NCBI RefSeq assembly: GCF_004331955.1
Contig: NZ_CP036532.1
Span: 2,852,001-2,916,000 of the forward strand
Source of the DNA: Roseitalea porphyridii
Lineage (GTDB): Bacteria; Pseudomonadota; Alphaproteobacteria; Rhizobiales; Rhizobiaceae
Direction: 5' to 3'
DNA length: 64,000 nucleotides
The stretch's first letter is position 1, and every line of letters begins with the position of its first letter. Under the pieces are notes generated by a model that was given only the letters and a program-made list of their open reading frames with translations, was not told where the DNA came from and ran no database searches. This document shows positions 43,209-52,343 of this stretch, piece after piece. A program made the position numbers and the translations under genes.

Positions 43209-44417
43209 TCAGTCCTTCACGAACAGCTTGCGGGGCACGTTGGCGAGCAGCTCCGGGCCGGTCTCGCCGATGACAATGGATTCGGTGATCTCGAAGCCCC
43301 AGTCCTCCATCCACAGGCCCGTCATGAAATGGAAGGTCATGTTCGGCTCCAGCTCGGTGCGGTCGCCGGCGCGCAGGCTCATGGTTCGCTCGCCCCAGTC
43401 CGGCGGATAGCTCAGGCCGATCGAATAGCCGGTCCGGTTGTCCTTGACGATGCCGTAGCGGCTCAGGACGGCGAAGAAGGCGTTGGCGATGTCCTCGCAC
43501 CGGTTGCCGGCCCTGGCCATTTCGAGCCCGGCCTCCATGCCTTCCAGCACCGCCTTTTCGGCATCGAGGAAGGTCTGGGTCGGCTTGCCCAGGAACACCG
43601 TGCGCGACAGCGGACAGTGATAGCGCCGGTAGACGCCGGCGATCTCGAAGAAGGTGCCCTCGCCCGCCTGCAGCGGATCGTCGTTCCAGGTCAGGTGCGG
43701 CGCCGACGCGTCGACGCCCGACGGCAGCAGCGGCACCAGCGCAGGATAATCGCCGCCAAAGCCGAACGCCTCGTCATAGCGAAGGCCCGCCGCATAAATG
43801 TCGGCGACCAGATCGCACTTGCGGTAGCCCGGCTCGGCCTTGTCGAAGATCACCTGATGCATCCGCTCGACCAGCCGCGCGGCATTGCGCATGAAGCCAA
43901 GCTCGGCCTCGGACTTGACCGCCCGCTGCCAGTTCACGAGGCCAGTCGTATCGGCAAAGCGGGCATCGGGAAGTTCGCGCTGCAGCGTGGCGAACGCGGC
44001 CGCCGAGAACCAGTAATTGTCCATCTCCACGCCGATGCGACCGCTGCCGCCCCAGCGCTTTTCGATCTCGGCGGCGAGCACCTGCATCGGGTGCCGCTCG
44101 GCCGACTGAACATAATGGTCGGCATAGCCGATGATGTCGCCTTCGCCCATGAACACGGTGCGGCGCGCGCCGTTGGCGTCCTGACCGCGCCCGAACCAGA
44201 CCGGATCGCCGTCCATGCCCAGGACGACCGCCTGGTGGACGTAGAAGGACCAGCCGTCATAGCCGGTCAGCCAGGCCATGTTGGAGGGATCGGACACGAT
44301 GATCGCATCGACGCCGGCCGCTTCCATGGCGCGCCGCGTCTTGGCGATGCGCGCGGCATATTCGGCGCGCGAGAACGGCAGGTTGGGGGCCGGTGCGGCG
44401 TTTATCTCTTGCAGCAT
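43209..44417 (-). CDS. doeA: Ectoine hydrolase DoeA
   Basis: The 402-residue enzyme of the M24 (creatinase/prolidase) fold hydrolyses the ectoine ring, mainly to N-alpha-acetyl-L-2,4-diaminobutyrate, in the cytoplasm. The N-terminal domain carries DAIIVSDPSNMAWLTGYDGWSFYVHQAVVLG. The C-terminal pita-bread domain has WNDDPLQAGEGTFFEIAGVYRRYHCPLSRTVFLG and GLSYPPDWGERTMSLRAGDRTELEPNMTFHFMTGLWMEDWG, both typical of DoeA/EutD. It is preceded by eutC with three bases between. Confidence 0.97.
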   Translation of the reverse strand: MLQEINAAPAPNLPFSRAEYAARIAKTRRAMEAAGVDAIIVSDPSNMAWLTGYDGWSFYVHQAVVLGMDGDPVWFGRGQDANGARRTVFMGEGDIIGYADHYVQSAERHPMQVLAAEIEKRWGGSGRIGVEMDNYWFSAAAFATLQRELPDARFADTTGLVNWQRAVKSEAELGFMRNAARLVERMHQVIFDKAEPGYRKCDLVADIYAAGLRYDEAFGFGGDYPALVPLLPSGVDASAPHLTWNDDPLQAGEGTFFEIAGVYRRYHCPLSRTVFLGKPTQTFLDAEKAVLEGMEAGLEMARAGNRCEDIANAFFAVLSRYGIVKDNRTGYSIGLSYPPDWGERTMSLRAGDRTELEPNMTFHFMTGLWMEDWGFEITESIVIGETGPELLANVPRKLFVKD

Positions 44418-44420
44418 GGT

Positions 44421-45413
44421 CTATGCCTTCAGTTGGGTGCCGGCGCCGTGCGCGAGCGCGCGCTGGCGGGCAAGGGTGGCGATGGCGGTGTCCTGTACGC
44501 CGGTGCCGGTCAGATCGGCGATGGTGATCGCCGCATCGTCCGGACGGCCCGGCGCCTTGCCGGCGATGATGTCGCCCAGCTCGGCAAAGTGCGCCTCGGG
44601 CTCGATCAACCCGGCTGCGATAGCGGCGCGCAACTCACCCTGCTTGCGCGTTTGCGACAACCGGTCGGGCACATAGACATGTGCCCGCGTCAGGCATGCC
44701 GGCTCGATCTCGTTCTTGTCGGGCTGGTCCGAACCCATCGCGGTGACATGCTGGCCCGGCCGCAGCCACTCCGCCTTCAGAACCGGCGATCTTGCGGGCG
44801 TCGTCGTGACGATGATGTCCGCTTCGGCGACGGCGATCGCCGCGTCATCGGCCGCCGCGACCGGGATCGCCAGCTCCGCGCTCATCTGCTTCGCCGCGGC
44901 CTCGGCCTTTGCCGCATCGCGCGCCCAGATCGTCGCGCGGGTGAGCGGACGGACCAGATGCAGCGCGGCAAGCTGCAGCCGCCCTTGCGTGCCCGCGCCC
45001 AGTATGCAGGCGGTCGCCGCGTCCGCCCGCGCCAGATGCCTGGCCGCCACCGCGCCGGCGGCGGCAGTGCGCACATCGGTCAGATAGCCATTGTCGAGCA
45101 GCAGCGCCTCGACCATGCCGGTCTTCGCCGAGAACAGCACCATCAGCCCGGAGGTCGACGGCAGGCCGAGCTTGGGATTGTCGAAGAAGCCCGGCGATAT
45201 CTTGATCGCGAAACTGTCGAGGCCGGGCATGAAGGCCGTCTTGACGTCGACCTCGCCATTGGCCTGTTCGATCGCCATCGACAGGATCGGCGGCATGATG
45301 ACGCCGCCGTCCGACAGCGCGACGAAAGAATGCTCGACGCAGGCGATCGCGTCGAGATCGAGCGGCACCGCCCGGCGCAGATCGGCTTCGGTCAGGATCG
45401 TGACATCGGCCAT
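44421..45413 (-). CDS. eutC: Ectoine-utilisation protein EutC (ornithine cyclodeaminase family)
   Basis: The 330-residue protein belongs to the ornithine cyclodeaminase/mu-crystallin family. It has a Rossmann nucleotide-binding segment (AACILGAGTQGRLQLAALHLVRPLTRATIWARD) and the family entry PPILSMAIEQANGEVDVKTAFMPGLDSFAIKISPGFFDN. With EutA and EutB it is thought to convert hydroxyectoine to ectoine; the individual chemistry is inferred, not proven for this strain. Its start overlaps the eutB stop by one base (TGATG). Confidence 0.92.
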   Translation of the reverse strand: MADVTILTEADLRRAVPLDLDAIACVEHSFVALSDGGVIMPPILSMAIEQANGEVDVKTAFMPGLDSFAIKISPGFFDNPKLGLPSTSGLMVLFSAKTGMVEALLLDNGYLTDVRTAAAGAVAARHLARADAATACILGAGTQGRLQLAALHLVRPLTRATIWARDAAKAEAAAKQMSAELAIPVAAADDAAIAVAEADIIVTTTPARSPVLKAEWLRPGQHVTAMGSDQPDKNEIEPACLTRAHVYVPDRLSQTRKQGELRAAIAAGLIEPEAHFAELGDIIAGKAPGRPDDAAITIADLTGTGVQDTAIATLARQRALAHGAGTQLKA

Positions 45414-46411
45414 CAGGCGGCCTCCCGCGCCACGTCGACATCCTCGCCGGCGACGATGCGCGCGTGCTGGTCCATGTCGATGTTGCCCCCGCTGAGGATG
45501 GCGACGACCGGGCCGGACGAGTTGACCGTGCCCGCCAGCAGCGCGCCGATGCCGACCGCGCCGGATCCCTCGACGATCTGCCGTTCCTGCCGATAGGCGT
45601 GCCGGATGGCGCGGGCGATCTCGGCCTCGTCGAGCAGCACCACATCGTCTACGAGCGCCCGCGTCATGGCGAACGTATGCCGGTTGTCGAGCCCGATGCC
45701 ACCGCCGAGCGAGTCGGCCAGCGTCGGCAGTTCCTCGACGGCGACCGGTCGGCCGGCCCGAAGGCAGGCATGCATCGCCGCGCCCCGCTCCATCGAGATG
45801 CCGACAATCTTCGCGCCCGGCTTCTTCGCCTTGACCGCCGCCGCGACCCCGCAGATCAGACCGCCGCCCGAAAGCGGCACCAGCACGGTGCCCAGATCGG
45901 GCACCTGTTCGACCAGTTCGAGACCGAGCGTGCCCTGCCCGGCGATGATCGCCCGGTGGTCGAAAGGCGGGATCATGGTCATGCCCTCGTCGGCGACCAG
46001 TCGGTCGACTTCCTCCTGCGCCTCGTCCTGCGAGCGGCCGACAATGCGCACCTCGGCGCCCTGCGCCATGATGCCGTCGATCTTGGCCTGCGGCACCAGC
46101 TTCGACATGCAGATGATGCAGCGCACCCCGGCGGCCCTTGCGGCATAGGCCAGCCCGCGCCCGTGATTGCCGGTCGACACGCCGACCACGCCCCGCGCCT
46201 TTTCGGCATCGGTCAGTTGCGCGATCGCATTGCTCGCCCCGCGCAGCTTAAAGCTGCCGGTAATCTGCTGGTGTTCGAGCTTGAGATGCACCGGCACCCC
46301 GGCCATCTCCGTAAGCGACGGCGAACCGTCGACGAAGGTGCGCCGCACCGTCTCACCGATGGCGGTGCGCGCCTTCTCGATCTCGGCAAGCGTGACGAAA
46401 CCATCGCTCAT
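45413..46411 (-). CDS. eutB: Hydroxyectoine-utilisation dehydratase EutB
   Basis: The 332-residue PLP enzyme is of the threonine/serine dehydratase fold (type II). The PLP Lys55 lies in ITGSFKLRGASNAI, and the phosphate-binding glycine loop in VPLSGGGLICGVAAA. A substrate region GVVGVSTGNHGRGLAYAARAAGV follows the Lys. EutB is proposed to dehydrate hydroxyectoine, after which EutC reduces the product to ectoine. It overlaps eutA by four bases (ATGA). Confidence 0.94.
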   Translation of the reverse strand: MSDGFVTLAEIEKARTAIGETVRRTFVDGSPSLTEMAGVPVHLKLEHQQITGSFKLRGASNAIAQLTDAEKARGVVGVSTGNHGRGLAYAARAAGVRCIICMSKLVPQAKIDGIMAQGAEVRIVGRSQDEAQEEVDRLVADEGMTMIPPFDHRAIIAGQGTLGLELVEQVPDLGTVLVPLSGGGLICGVAAAVKAKKPGAKIVGISMERGAAMHACLRAGRPVAVEELPTLADSLGGGIGLDNRHTFAMTRALVDDVVLLDEAEIARAIRHAYRQERQIVEGSGAVGIGALLAGTVNSSGPVVAILSGGNIDMDQHARIVAGEDVDVAREAA

Positions 46412-47205
46412 GCCGCCGCTCCCGTCGCACCTGGTGCCATCGGCAGATCGAACAGCCGGCCGAACCCGGCGGGCCTGAAGTCGGCGAGCCCGGCGTGCCG
46501 CGCCAGCGCCCAGGCACCGGCCTGGTTGGAGGTCACCACCGGCTTGCCCGTCGCCGCCTCGATGGACGCGGCGACACCGGCGGCCGGCAGGGCCGTGCAG
46601 GAGATGAAGATCGCCTCGGCCTCTGGCGTGTCGACGGCCCGCGCGGCGGCGACGATCGTCTCGGCGGTGACATGGGCCATGTCGCGATCGTCCTCGATGC
46701 CAAGGCACGCGCAAGCGGTCACATCGAACCCGTTGGCGGCGAAGTAGGCGGCCATCGGCTCGGTCGTCTCGATCGTGTAGGGCGTCAGCAACGCGATGCG
46801 GCGCGCGCCGAGCGCCGCGAACGCCTGGCGCGCCGCGCCCGACGGCGTCACCACCGGCACGCCCGGCCGGGCTGCGTTGATCGAGGCGGCCACCTCCGCG
46901 TCGCCGATCACCACCGAGGCCGATGTGCAGCTATAGTAGATCGCGCCGAGCGGCACACCGTCGACCAGCAGGCTCGCCGCCTCGGTCAGCCGGCCCGCCA
47001 TCTTGCGCAGATTGGCCGGTGTCGTCGGATTGGCGTTGCGCACCCGGCTGACATGGACCGCGACGTCGGCCGGGGCGAAGATCGTCGCGAAATCGGGCTC
47101 GGTCGTCAGATCGCTGGACAGCGCGACCACGCCGAGCCGCACGGTCTCGGAACGGTCGCGGAACCGCGCCACCTCGGAGGAAAGCGAAACGGTCGGTTGC
47201 GTCAT
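46408..47205 (-). CDS. eutA: EutA, Asp/Glu racemase-family protein
   Basis: The 265-residue protein has the two-domain Asp/Glu/hydantoin racemase fold. Active-site cysteines are in IYYSCTSASVVIGD and in FISCTALPAAGVAASIE, the two positions expected from this superfamily. It is close to arylmalonate decarboxylase/maleate isomerase-like EutA proteins in ectoine operons, where it is thought to isomerise a hydroxyectoine-derived substrate for EutB/EutC. It is transcribed 39 bases downstream of the usp gene and overlaps eutB. Confidence 0.92.
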   Translation of the reverse strand: MTQPTVSLSSEVARFRDRSETVRLGVVALSSDLTTEPDFATIFAPADVAVHVSRVRNANPTTPANLRKMAGRLTEAASLLVDGVPLGAIYYSCTSASVVIGDAEVAASINAARPGVPVVTPSGAARQAFAALGARRIALLTPYTIETTEPMAAYFAANGFDVTACACLGIEDDRDMAHVTAETIVAAARAVDTPEAEAIFISCTALPAAGVAASIEAATGKPVVTSNQAGAWALARHAGLADFRPAGFGRLFDLPMAPGATGAAA

Positions 47206-47244
47206 CTTCGTAATCCCAAAAGTCGGGCGAAACGGCCCGAACGG

Positions 47245-47682
47245 TCAGACCACCATGACCGGGCAGCGCGCCAGGCTCGTTACCTTGTGCGAAACGCTGC
47301 CCAGGAGGAAGCCCTCTATGTCACCCATGCCCCGGCTGCCCACGACGATCAGATCGGCCCCGTGATCCTCGCCGAACTTGACGATGGTGCGCGCCGGCTG
47401 GCCGTTCTTGACGAAGGCGCGCACGCGCCCCGCGCCCCGTTCGCCCGCCTCGGCCTTGGCCTTCTCGGCCACCTCCTTGGCGTAGCCGCGCAGCACGTCG
47501 TCGAGGTTTTCCGGGTCGTTCGGCCGGACCATCGACATCGACGCCTCGGTCATCGAGTGATGCCGGTAGACGGTCAGGATCAGCAGTTCGGCATCGGAAT
47601 GCGCGGCGAGTCGGGCAGCGGTCTCCAGCGCCCTTTTCGAGCCCTCCGAACCGTCGACCGCGACCAGTATGTGTTCGAACAT
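47245..47682 (-). CDS. UspA-family protein of the ectoine transporter operon (TeaD-like)
   Basis: The 145-residue protein has the universal-stress ATP-binding motif VVGSRGMGDIEGFLLGSVSHKVTSLARCPVMVV (Gly-x-x-Gly-x9-Gly-Ser). Its N terminus is EHILVAVDGSEGSKRALETAARLA. In Halomonas the homologous TeaD, encoded next to TRAP transporter genes, binds ATP and lowers ectoine transport activity. Here it sits 17 bases downstream of uehC, so the same regulatory role is likely. Confidence 0.93.
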   Translation of the reverse strand: MFEHILVAVDGSEGSKRALETAARLAAHSDAELLILTVYRHHSMTEASMSMVRPNDPENLDDVLRGYAKEVAEKAKAEAGERGAGRVRAFVKNGQPARTIVKFGEDHGADLIVVGSRGMGDIEGFLLGSVSHKVTSLARCPVMVV

Positions 47683-47699
47683 CGCAATTCACCCGACAG

Positions 47700-48983
47700 T
47701 CAGCGGAACGCCAGATCGCGCAGGAACAGGGCGATCTGCGGGAAGAAGATCAGCGCGACCGACACCGACAGAAGGATGATGATGAAGGGCGGCGTGCCCC
47801 GGATCACCTCCATGTAGGGCCGCTTGAAGACGGCGATGGCCGTGAAGATGTCGCACCCGAACGGTGGCGTCGCCGAGCCGATGGCGACCTGCAGCGTGAT
47901 CAGCGTGCCGACCAGCACCGGGTCGATGCCGGCCGATTCGACGACCGGCGCGAAGATCGGCACCAGGATCAGGATGACGACGATCGGATCGACGAACATG
48001 CAGCCGATGAAGAAGGCGATCGAGATCACGAACAGGATCGCGATCGGCCCCATATCGTCGATGCCGATGCCCGACAGAACCGCCTGCGGCACCTGCGCGA
48101 ACGAGATCACCCAGGAGAACGCCGCGCCCGCGCCGACCAGGATGAAGACGACCGCCGTGATCAGCCCGGTCGACTTGGCGGTGCGGTAGACGCCGGCCAG
48201 ATCGAGCGAGCGGAAGACGATCACTTCGAGGATCAGCGCATAGAGCACGCACACCGCCGCCGCCTCGGTGGGCGAGAAGATGCCGCCATAGATGCCGCCG
48301 ATGATGATCGCCGGGAAGCCGAGCGGCCACAGCGCGTTGCGCACGGCGCGGGCGCGATCGCTCCACGGCGTCTTCGGCTCGGTCGGCACGCCCATGCGGA
48401 CCGCGTAGATCCACGAATAGATCGAGAACAGGACGAGGATCAGGAGGCCCGGACCGATGCCGGCGATGAACAGTTCGGCGATCGAGGTGCCCGAGACGAC
48501 GCCATAGATGATCATGCCGATCGAGGGCGGGATCAGGAACGCGATGTCGGAGGAATTGACGATCAGCGCGAGGACGAAACTGTCCGAATAGCCCGCCTTG
48601 AGCATGCGCGGGCGCAGCGGTGAACCGATCGCCACCACCGTCGCCTGGGTCGAGCCGGAGACCGCGCCGAACATGGTGCAGGCGGCGGCCGTCGAGACGG
48701 CAAGCCCGCCCTTCAGGTGCCCCACGAAGCTCATCACCATGTCGATCAGCCGGCCGGCCGACTGGCCGCGCGTCATGATGTCGGCGGCGAAGATGAACAT
48801 CGGCACGGCAATCAGCGAGGCGGGCCGGATGCCGGCCATGATCTGCTGGATCATGGTCTCCATCTGCCCGAAGCCGCCGAACATGGAATAGAAGCCGAAC
48901 GTGGCGCCGGCGATGAGCGGGATCATCATCGGAAAGCCGATGAGCAGCAGCACGATCATGATGGCGAAGAGAGGGACGGCCAT
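47700..48983 (-). CDS. uehC: Ectoine TRAP transporter large membrane subunit
   Basis: The 427-residue DctM-type subunit has about twelve transmembrane helices and forms the translocation path for ectoine/hydroxyectoine with sodium ions. Family strings include GFPMMIPLIAGATFGFYSMFGGFGQMETMIQQIMAGIRPASLIAVPMFIFAADIMTRG and PPSIGMIIYGVVSGTSIAELFIAGIGPGLLI. It is named by locus context (uehABC in Ruegeria; teaABC in Halomonas). Three bases separate it from uehB, and translational coupling is likely. Confidence 0.95.
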   Translation of the reverse strand: MAVPLFAIMIVLLLIGFPMMIPLIAGATFGFYSMFGGFGQMETMIQQIMAGIRPASLIAVPMFIFAADIMTRGQSAGRLIDMVMSFVGHLKGGLAVSTAAACTMFGAVSGSTQATVVAIGSPLRPRMLKAGYSDSFVLALIVNSSDIAFLIPPSIGMIIYGVVSGTSIAELFIAGIGPGLLILVLFSIYSWIYAVRMGVPTEPKTPWSDRARAVRNALWPLGFPAIIIGGIYGGIFSPTEAAAVCVLYALILEVIVFRSLDLAGVYRTAKSTGLITAVVFILVGAGAAFSWVISFAQVPQAVLSGIGIDDMGPIAILFVISIAFFIGCMFVDPIVVILILVPIFAPVVESAGIDPVLVGTLITLQVAIGSATPPFGCDIFTAIAVFKRPYMEVIRGTPPFIIILLSVSVALIFFPQIALFLRDLAFR

Positions 48984-48986
48984 CGG

Positions 48987-49598
48987 TCAGACCTCCACTT
49001 CGTCGTCGTCATAGCCTTCAAGCACGTGCGTCGAAAGGTAGATGTCCTTTTCGATCAGGTTCTTGATGGCCGTGAGCAGATATTGAAGCCCGGTGAGCAG
49101 GAAGCCGACGGGCACCCAGACGAGCGTCCACCAGACCGGGATCTGCAAGGCCGGCAGCACGCGCCCGCGCCCGGCCTGGGTGAAGATGTAGCCCAGCGCA
49201 TACCAGGCGAGCGCCAGCATGAAGGCGGCCGTGATCAGCGAGATCATGATCATCAGCGCCTTGCGCGTCTTCGGCGGCAGCGCGTCGTAGATCGCCGACA
49301 TGCGGATATGCCGGCCCTGCCGCGCGGCATAGGAGATGCCGGCGAAGGTGATCAGGATGATCAGTATCGAATTGAGTTCTTCGGAAAAGAAGATCGAGTT
49401 CTGGAAGACGAAGCGGCCCAGCACGTTGGCGATCGTGTTGGCCGCCATCAGCAGCACGCCGACGCCCAGCATGATCGCCTCGATGCGGGCGATGGCGACG
49501 TCGAGCCAGCCGAGCGGGCCGGGCAGGCTGGAGGTGTATTCCTCCGATGCCGCCTCACGCCGCGGTTCGCCCTGGACGCTGATCGGTTCTTCGGTCAC
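48987..49598 (-). CDS. uehB: Ectoine TRAP transporter small membrane subunit
   Basis: The 203-residue DctQ-type subunit has four transmembrane helices (about 30-50, 67-90, 108-130 and 148-170) and the typical motif [44 protein letters not shown]. It has an unusually long acidic N- and C-terminal tail (ending [10 protein letters not shown]). It partners with the large subunit and the periplasmic binding protein. A long stem-loop precedes it, after the uehA gene. Confidence 0.94.
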   Translation of the reverse strand: MTEEPISVQGEPRREAASEEYTSSLPGPLGWLDVAIARIEAIMLGVGVLLMAANTIANVLGRFVFQNSIFFSEELNSILIILITFAGISYAARQGRHIRMSAIYDALPPKTRKALMIMISLITAAFMLALAWYALGYIFTQAGRGRVLPALQIPVWWTLVWVPVGFLLTGLQYLLTAIKNLIEKDIYLSTHVLEGYDDDEVEV

Positions 49599-49614
49599 GG
49601 CAGGCCACTCCCCC

Positions 49615-49673
49615 GGAACGGGCGCCGCACGGCGCCCCGATGGCCGGGCCCGCGACGCGCGCGGACCCGTTCC
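49615..49673 (-). terminator. Intercistronic stem-loop between uehA and uehB
   Basis: GGAACGGG (49615-49622) and CCCGTTCC (49666-49673) are perfect inverted repeats enclosing further GC-rich pairing (GGCGCC/GGCGCC). The structure directly follows the gene for the binding protein. It probably causes partial termination or stabilises the upstream mRNA, so that the binding protein is made in excess. Confidence 0.6.
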
Positions 49674-49684
49674 ACTGTTGGCCC

Positions 49685-50713
49685 TCAGCCGCCCGTGGCT
49701 TCTGCGGCCGCCTCGAGGTCGGCCTTCATCTGGTCGAGGATCTCCTGACCACCCTCGCCGGTCATCTCGACGAACGCTTCCTCGACGGCCGGCGCGGTGT
49801 CCATGAAGGGCTGGCGCTCCTCCTCGGACAGGATGTTGATCTCCATCTCCGGCTTGGCTTCCTTGATCTTGGCCAGCGATTCTTCCTGAAGGTCGCGCTG
49901 GTACTCGAGGATGTATTCGAACGCCACGTCGACGGCGTCCTGGATGACCTGCTGGTCGCCCTCGCCAAGACCGTCATAGAAGTCCTGGTTGGCCATCAGC
50001 GCGGTCGTGAAGTTGTTGTGGCCGATGCAGGTGATGACGTCGGTCACCTCGTACATCTTGGTGGATTCCAGGAAGAAGCCGGGGTTCTCCTGACCCTGGA
50101 TGATGCCGGTCTGCAGCGCGCCATAGACCTCGCCCCACGGCAGCGGCGTCGGCGTCGCGCCGAATGCCTGATAGCTTTCGACCAGCAGCGGATTGGTCAT
50201 CACGCGGAACTTGACCTCGTTGAGGTCCTCGGGGCTGCGCACCGGCTCCTGCGTGGTCATGCAGACCTCGCCTTCGGGATACATGGTCAGGAGTTCGAGC
50301 CCCTGCTCGGCATAGAGTTCGGGGAACATCTCGTTGATCGCAACCGACGAGCGGAAGAACTCGAACAGCGTGTCCTGGTCCTGCGGCAGCAGGTAGGGCA
50401 CGAAGAAGACCTGCGCCTCGGGGATCAGCGCGCCGGTGAAGCCGGGCGACTGGTTGACGAACTGCAGGATGCCGGCCTGCGCCTGCTCCATGATGTCGGC
50501 GCTCTCGCCGAGCGTGCCGAACGGGAAGAGCTGGACGGTGTGGTCGGAATTGGCCTCGACCTCCTCCTTGAATTTCTGCGCGAAGATGCCCTGGACCTCG
50601 TCGAGCGCCTCCTCGAAGGCGTAGCGCCAGGTTTCGGCGTGGGCGGTGCTGGCGGTCAGCGTGATCGCGGCCGCGGCGACGGTGCCCAGAAGTCTACCCA
50701 TGGATTTCGTCAT
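49685..50713 (-). CDS. uehA: Ectoine/hydroxyectoine-binding periplasmic protein of the TRAP transporter
   Basis: The 342-residue DctP-type protein has a Sec signal peptide ([19 protein letters not shown], cleavage after about residue 26). The mature part starts [22 protein letters not shown]. The stretch [67 protein letters not shown] includes the conserved Arg that binds the ligand carboxylate in DctP proteins and aromatic residues used by TeaA/UehA. The ATG at 50713 gives an ordinary signal peptide and follows GGGAGAG. A candidate EnuR half-site lies upstream. Confidence 0.95.
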   Translation of the reverse strand: MTKSMGRLLGTVAAAAITLTASTAHAETWRYAFEEALDEVQGIFAQKFKEEVEANSDHTVQLFPFGTLGESADIMEQAQAGILQFVNQSPGFTGALIPEAQVFFVPYLLPQDQDTLFEFFRSSVAINEMFPELYAEQGLELLTMYPEGEVCMTTQEPVRSPEDLNEVKFRVMTNPLLVESYQAFGATPTPLPWGEVYGALQTGIIQGQENPGFFLESTKMYEVTDVITCIGHNNFTTALMANQDFYDGLGEGDQQVIQDAVDVAFEYILEYQRDLQEESLAKIKEAKPEMEINILSEEERQPFMDTAPAVEEAFVEMTGEGGQEILDQMKADLEAAAEATGG

Positions 50714-50834
50714 GTACCTGCTCTCCCTTTGGAACGGCGAACCCCGCCCGGCCATGTCGACCGACGTCTGACGGCCGGCCCGTGGCTGCGGACGGATTGT
50801 TCTGGTTTCCGACGGTGAAACAGGGACAAAATCG

Positions 50835-50863
50835 TGTCAATACAAATATAATATCATGACAAT
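50835..50863. promoter_or_regulatory. Candidate EnuR site upstream of uehA
   Basis: CATGACAAT (50855-50863) repeats the 9-base half-site found twice at the enuR start, and the extended 11-mer ATCATGACAAT is identical at 50853 and 52297. TGTCA at 50835-50839 gives a partial inverted partner. The stretch between them is A+T-rich (TACAAATATAAT). It lies 122-150 bases upstream of the uehA start. Confidence 0.55.
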
Positions 50864-50889
50864 CCGGATATTGCCGTCGCGCCGGCCGC

Positions 50890-52278
50890 TCAGATCGCCA
50901 GCAGCGCCGGCTCGGGCCGGCTGCGGATCAGCCGCGCGACGATCTGAAGGCCGAGCTCGAGCCGGTCGGCCGGCTCCCCGCCAAGGCACAGCCGCACGCC
51001 GGCATGCCGGCCCGGCTCGGTCAGGCAGAAGGACGAGCCCGGCGCCACCGCCACCCCATGCAGCCGGGCGTGCGCGAGAAACCCTTCCTCGCTCCATTCG
51101 GGCGGCAGGGGCAGCCAGACATGCATGCCGTTGGGGCTCGACTGGAACGGCAGCCCGGCAAGGACGCCGGCGGCCGCGGCGTTGCGCTCGCCGAGCGCCG
51201 CCTTCTGCCATTCCAGCAGCCGTCGCGCCGTTCCGTCGGCGATCCAGCGCGTGGCGATCTCGGCGATCATCGGCGTCGCCATCCAGTTGGTGACCAGATG
51301 CCGGTTGGCCGCGGCCGAGGCGAAGGTGTCGGGCACCACCAAGCAGCCGAAGCGCAGACCCGGCATGATGCACTTGGTCAGCGAGGTGAAGTAGAAGGTG
51401 CGCTCCGGCGCAAGGCTCGCCACGGTCGGCGGCCGGTCCGGATGGATCGGACCCCATGCATCGTTCTCCATGATCAGGACGTCATGCTTGCGGGCGACGG
51501 CGACGAGCGCCGCGCGCCGTTCGGCGCTCATCGTGACCGGCTTGGGCGCAAGCCCGGTCGGCAGCATGTGGATCGCCTTGACCGGTTCGCGCGCGCACAC
51601 CCGGTCGAAGCCCTCCGGCGTGATGCCGTCCTCGTCCAGCGGCAGGCCGCGCAGGCGCAGCCCCAGATAGCTGGTCAGCGGCTTGAGCGTGTGATGACCC
51701 AGTTCCTCGGCGACGATCAGATCGCCCGGTCCGGCCACGGTCAGCAGCGTCGCGGTCATCGCCGCCGTGTTGCCGTTGGTCAGCACCAGCCGCGCCGGCG
51801 ACGCCTCCACCCCGCACAGCGACAGCCAGTCGAGCGCGGGTTCGGCATAGGCGCGCAGCGCCACGTTCGGCCGGAACGAGGCGATCGTCGTCATCGGCAG
51901 GCTGCCGGCGACATCAACCAGCGCCTTGCGCATCGCCTCCTCGTGCAGGGGCGCGAGCACCGGCTTGAGCAGCGACAGATCGATGATCGAGCCGAACTGC
52001 CGGTCGGTCACGTAGGGCATCCGGGTCTCGGCCGGCCCGGCGCGGACGAAGGTGCCGCGTCCGACCTCGCCGACCAGAACGCCAGCCCGGGTCAGCTCGT
52101 CATAGGCGCGGCTGACCGTCTGCACGCTCACGCCCAGCTCGTAGGCCAGATCGCGGTGCGTCGGCATGCGATCACCGCTCTTGAGCTCGCCGGCGCTGAC
52201 CGCGCGGATCACGGTGTCCGCCAGCGAGCGATAGGCCGGGCGGCGCAGGGCTTCGCGCCTTGGGGGCCAGATTGTCAT
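50890..52278 (-). CDS. enuR: MocR/GntR-family ectoine regulator EnuR
   Basis: The 462-residue regulator has a GntR-type winged helix (ADTVIRAVSAGELKSGDRMPTHRDLAYELGVSVQTVSRAYDELTRAGVLVGEVGRGTFV, about 20-78) and an aminotransferase-like effector domain. The PLP-binding Lys302 (TSLTKCIMPGLRFG) falls at exactly the number known for Ruegeria pomeroyi EnuR. There EnuR represses the uptake/catabolic operon until N-alpha-acetyl-diaminobutyrate or diaminobutyrate binds PLP. It heads the minus-strand operon and is divergent from doeX. A perfect palindrome covers its start codon, suggesting autorepression. Confidence 0.95.
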   Translation of the reverse strand: MTIWPPRREALRRPAYRSLADTVIRAVSAGELKSGDRMPTHRDLAYELGVSVQTVSRAYDELTRAGVLVGEVGRGTFVRAGPAETRMPYVTDRQFGSIIDLSLLKPVLAPLHEEAMRKALVDVAGSLPMTTIASFRPNVALRAYAEPALDWLSLCGVEASPARLVLTNGNTAAMTATLLTVAGPGDLIVAEELGHHTLKPLTSYLGLRLRGLPLDEDGITPEGFDRVCAREPVKAIHMLPTGLAPKPVTMSAERRAALVAVARKHDVLIMENDAWGPIHPDRPPTVASLAPERTFYFTSLTKCIMPGLRFGCLVVPDTFASAAANRHLVTNWMATPMIAEIATRWIADGTARRLLEWQKAALGERNAAAAGVLAGLPFQSSPNGMHVWLPLPPEWSEEGFLAHARLHGVAVAPGSSFCLTEPGRHAGVRLCLGGEPADRLELGLQIVARLIRSRPEPALLAI

Positions 52279-52307
52279 GGTTCAGTATGCGCATCGATCA
52301 TGACAAT
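52271..52307. promoter_or_regulatory. Candidate EnuR operator over the enuR start (perfect inverted repeat)
   Basis: ATTGTCATG (52271-52279) and CATGACAAT (52299-52307) are exact inverted repeats with a 19-base spacer, placed in the 65 bases between enuR and doeX. The left arm includes the enuR start codon. On the minus strand TTGTCA (52308-52313) and GCATAC (52285-52290), 17 bases apart, end six bases before the enuR ATG, which would make enuR leaderless and its promoter covered by the palindrome. TTGACA at 52307-52312 on the plus strand could serve doeX. Binding is untested. Confidence 0.65.
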
Positions 52308-52343
52308 TGACAACAGGGCACGCCCTCTCCACAAGCGCTGATC

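Noticed and set aside
43329-45596. 755-codon plus-strand open frame opposite doeA/eutC/eutB
   Set aside because: It is the mirror of high-G+C coding sequence on the other strand; the minus-strand genes have clear families and motifs, while the plus-strand translation is Arg/Gly/His-rich with no domain.
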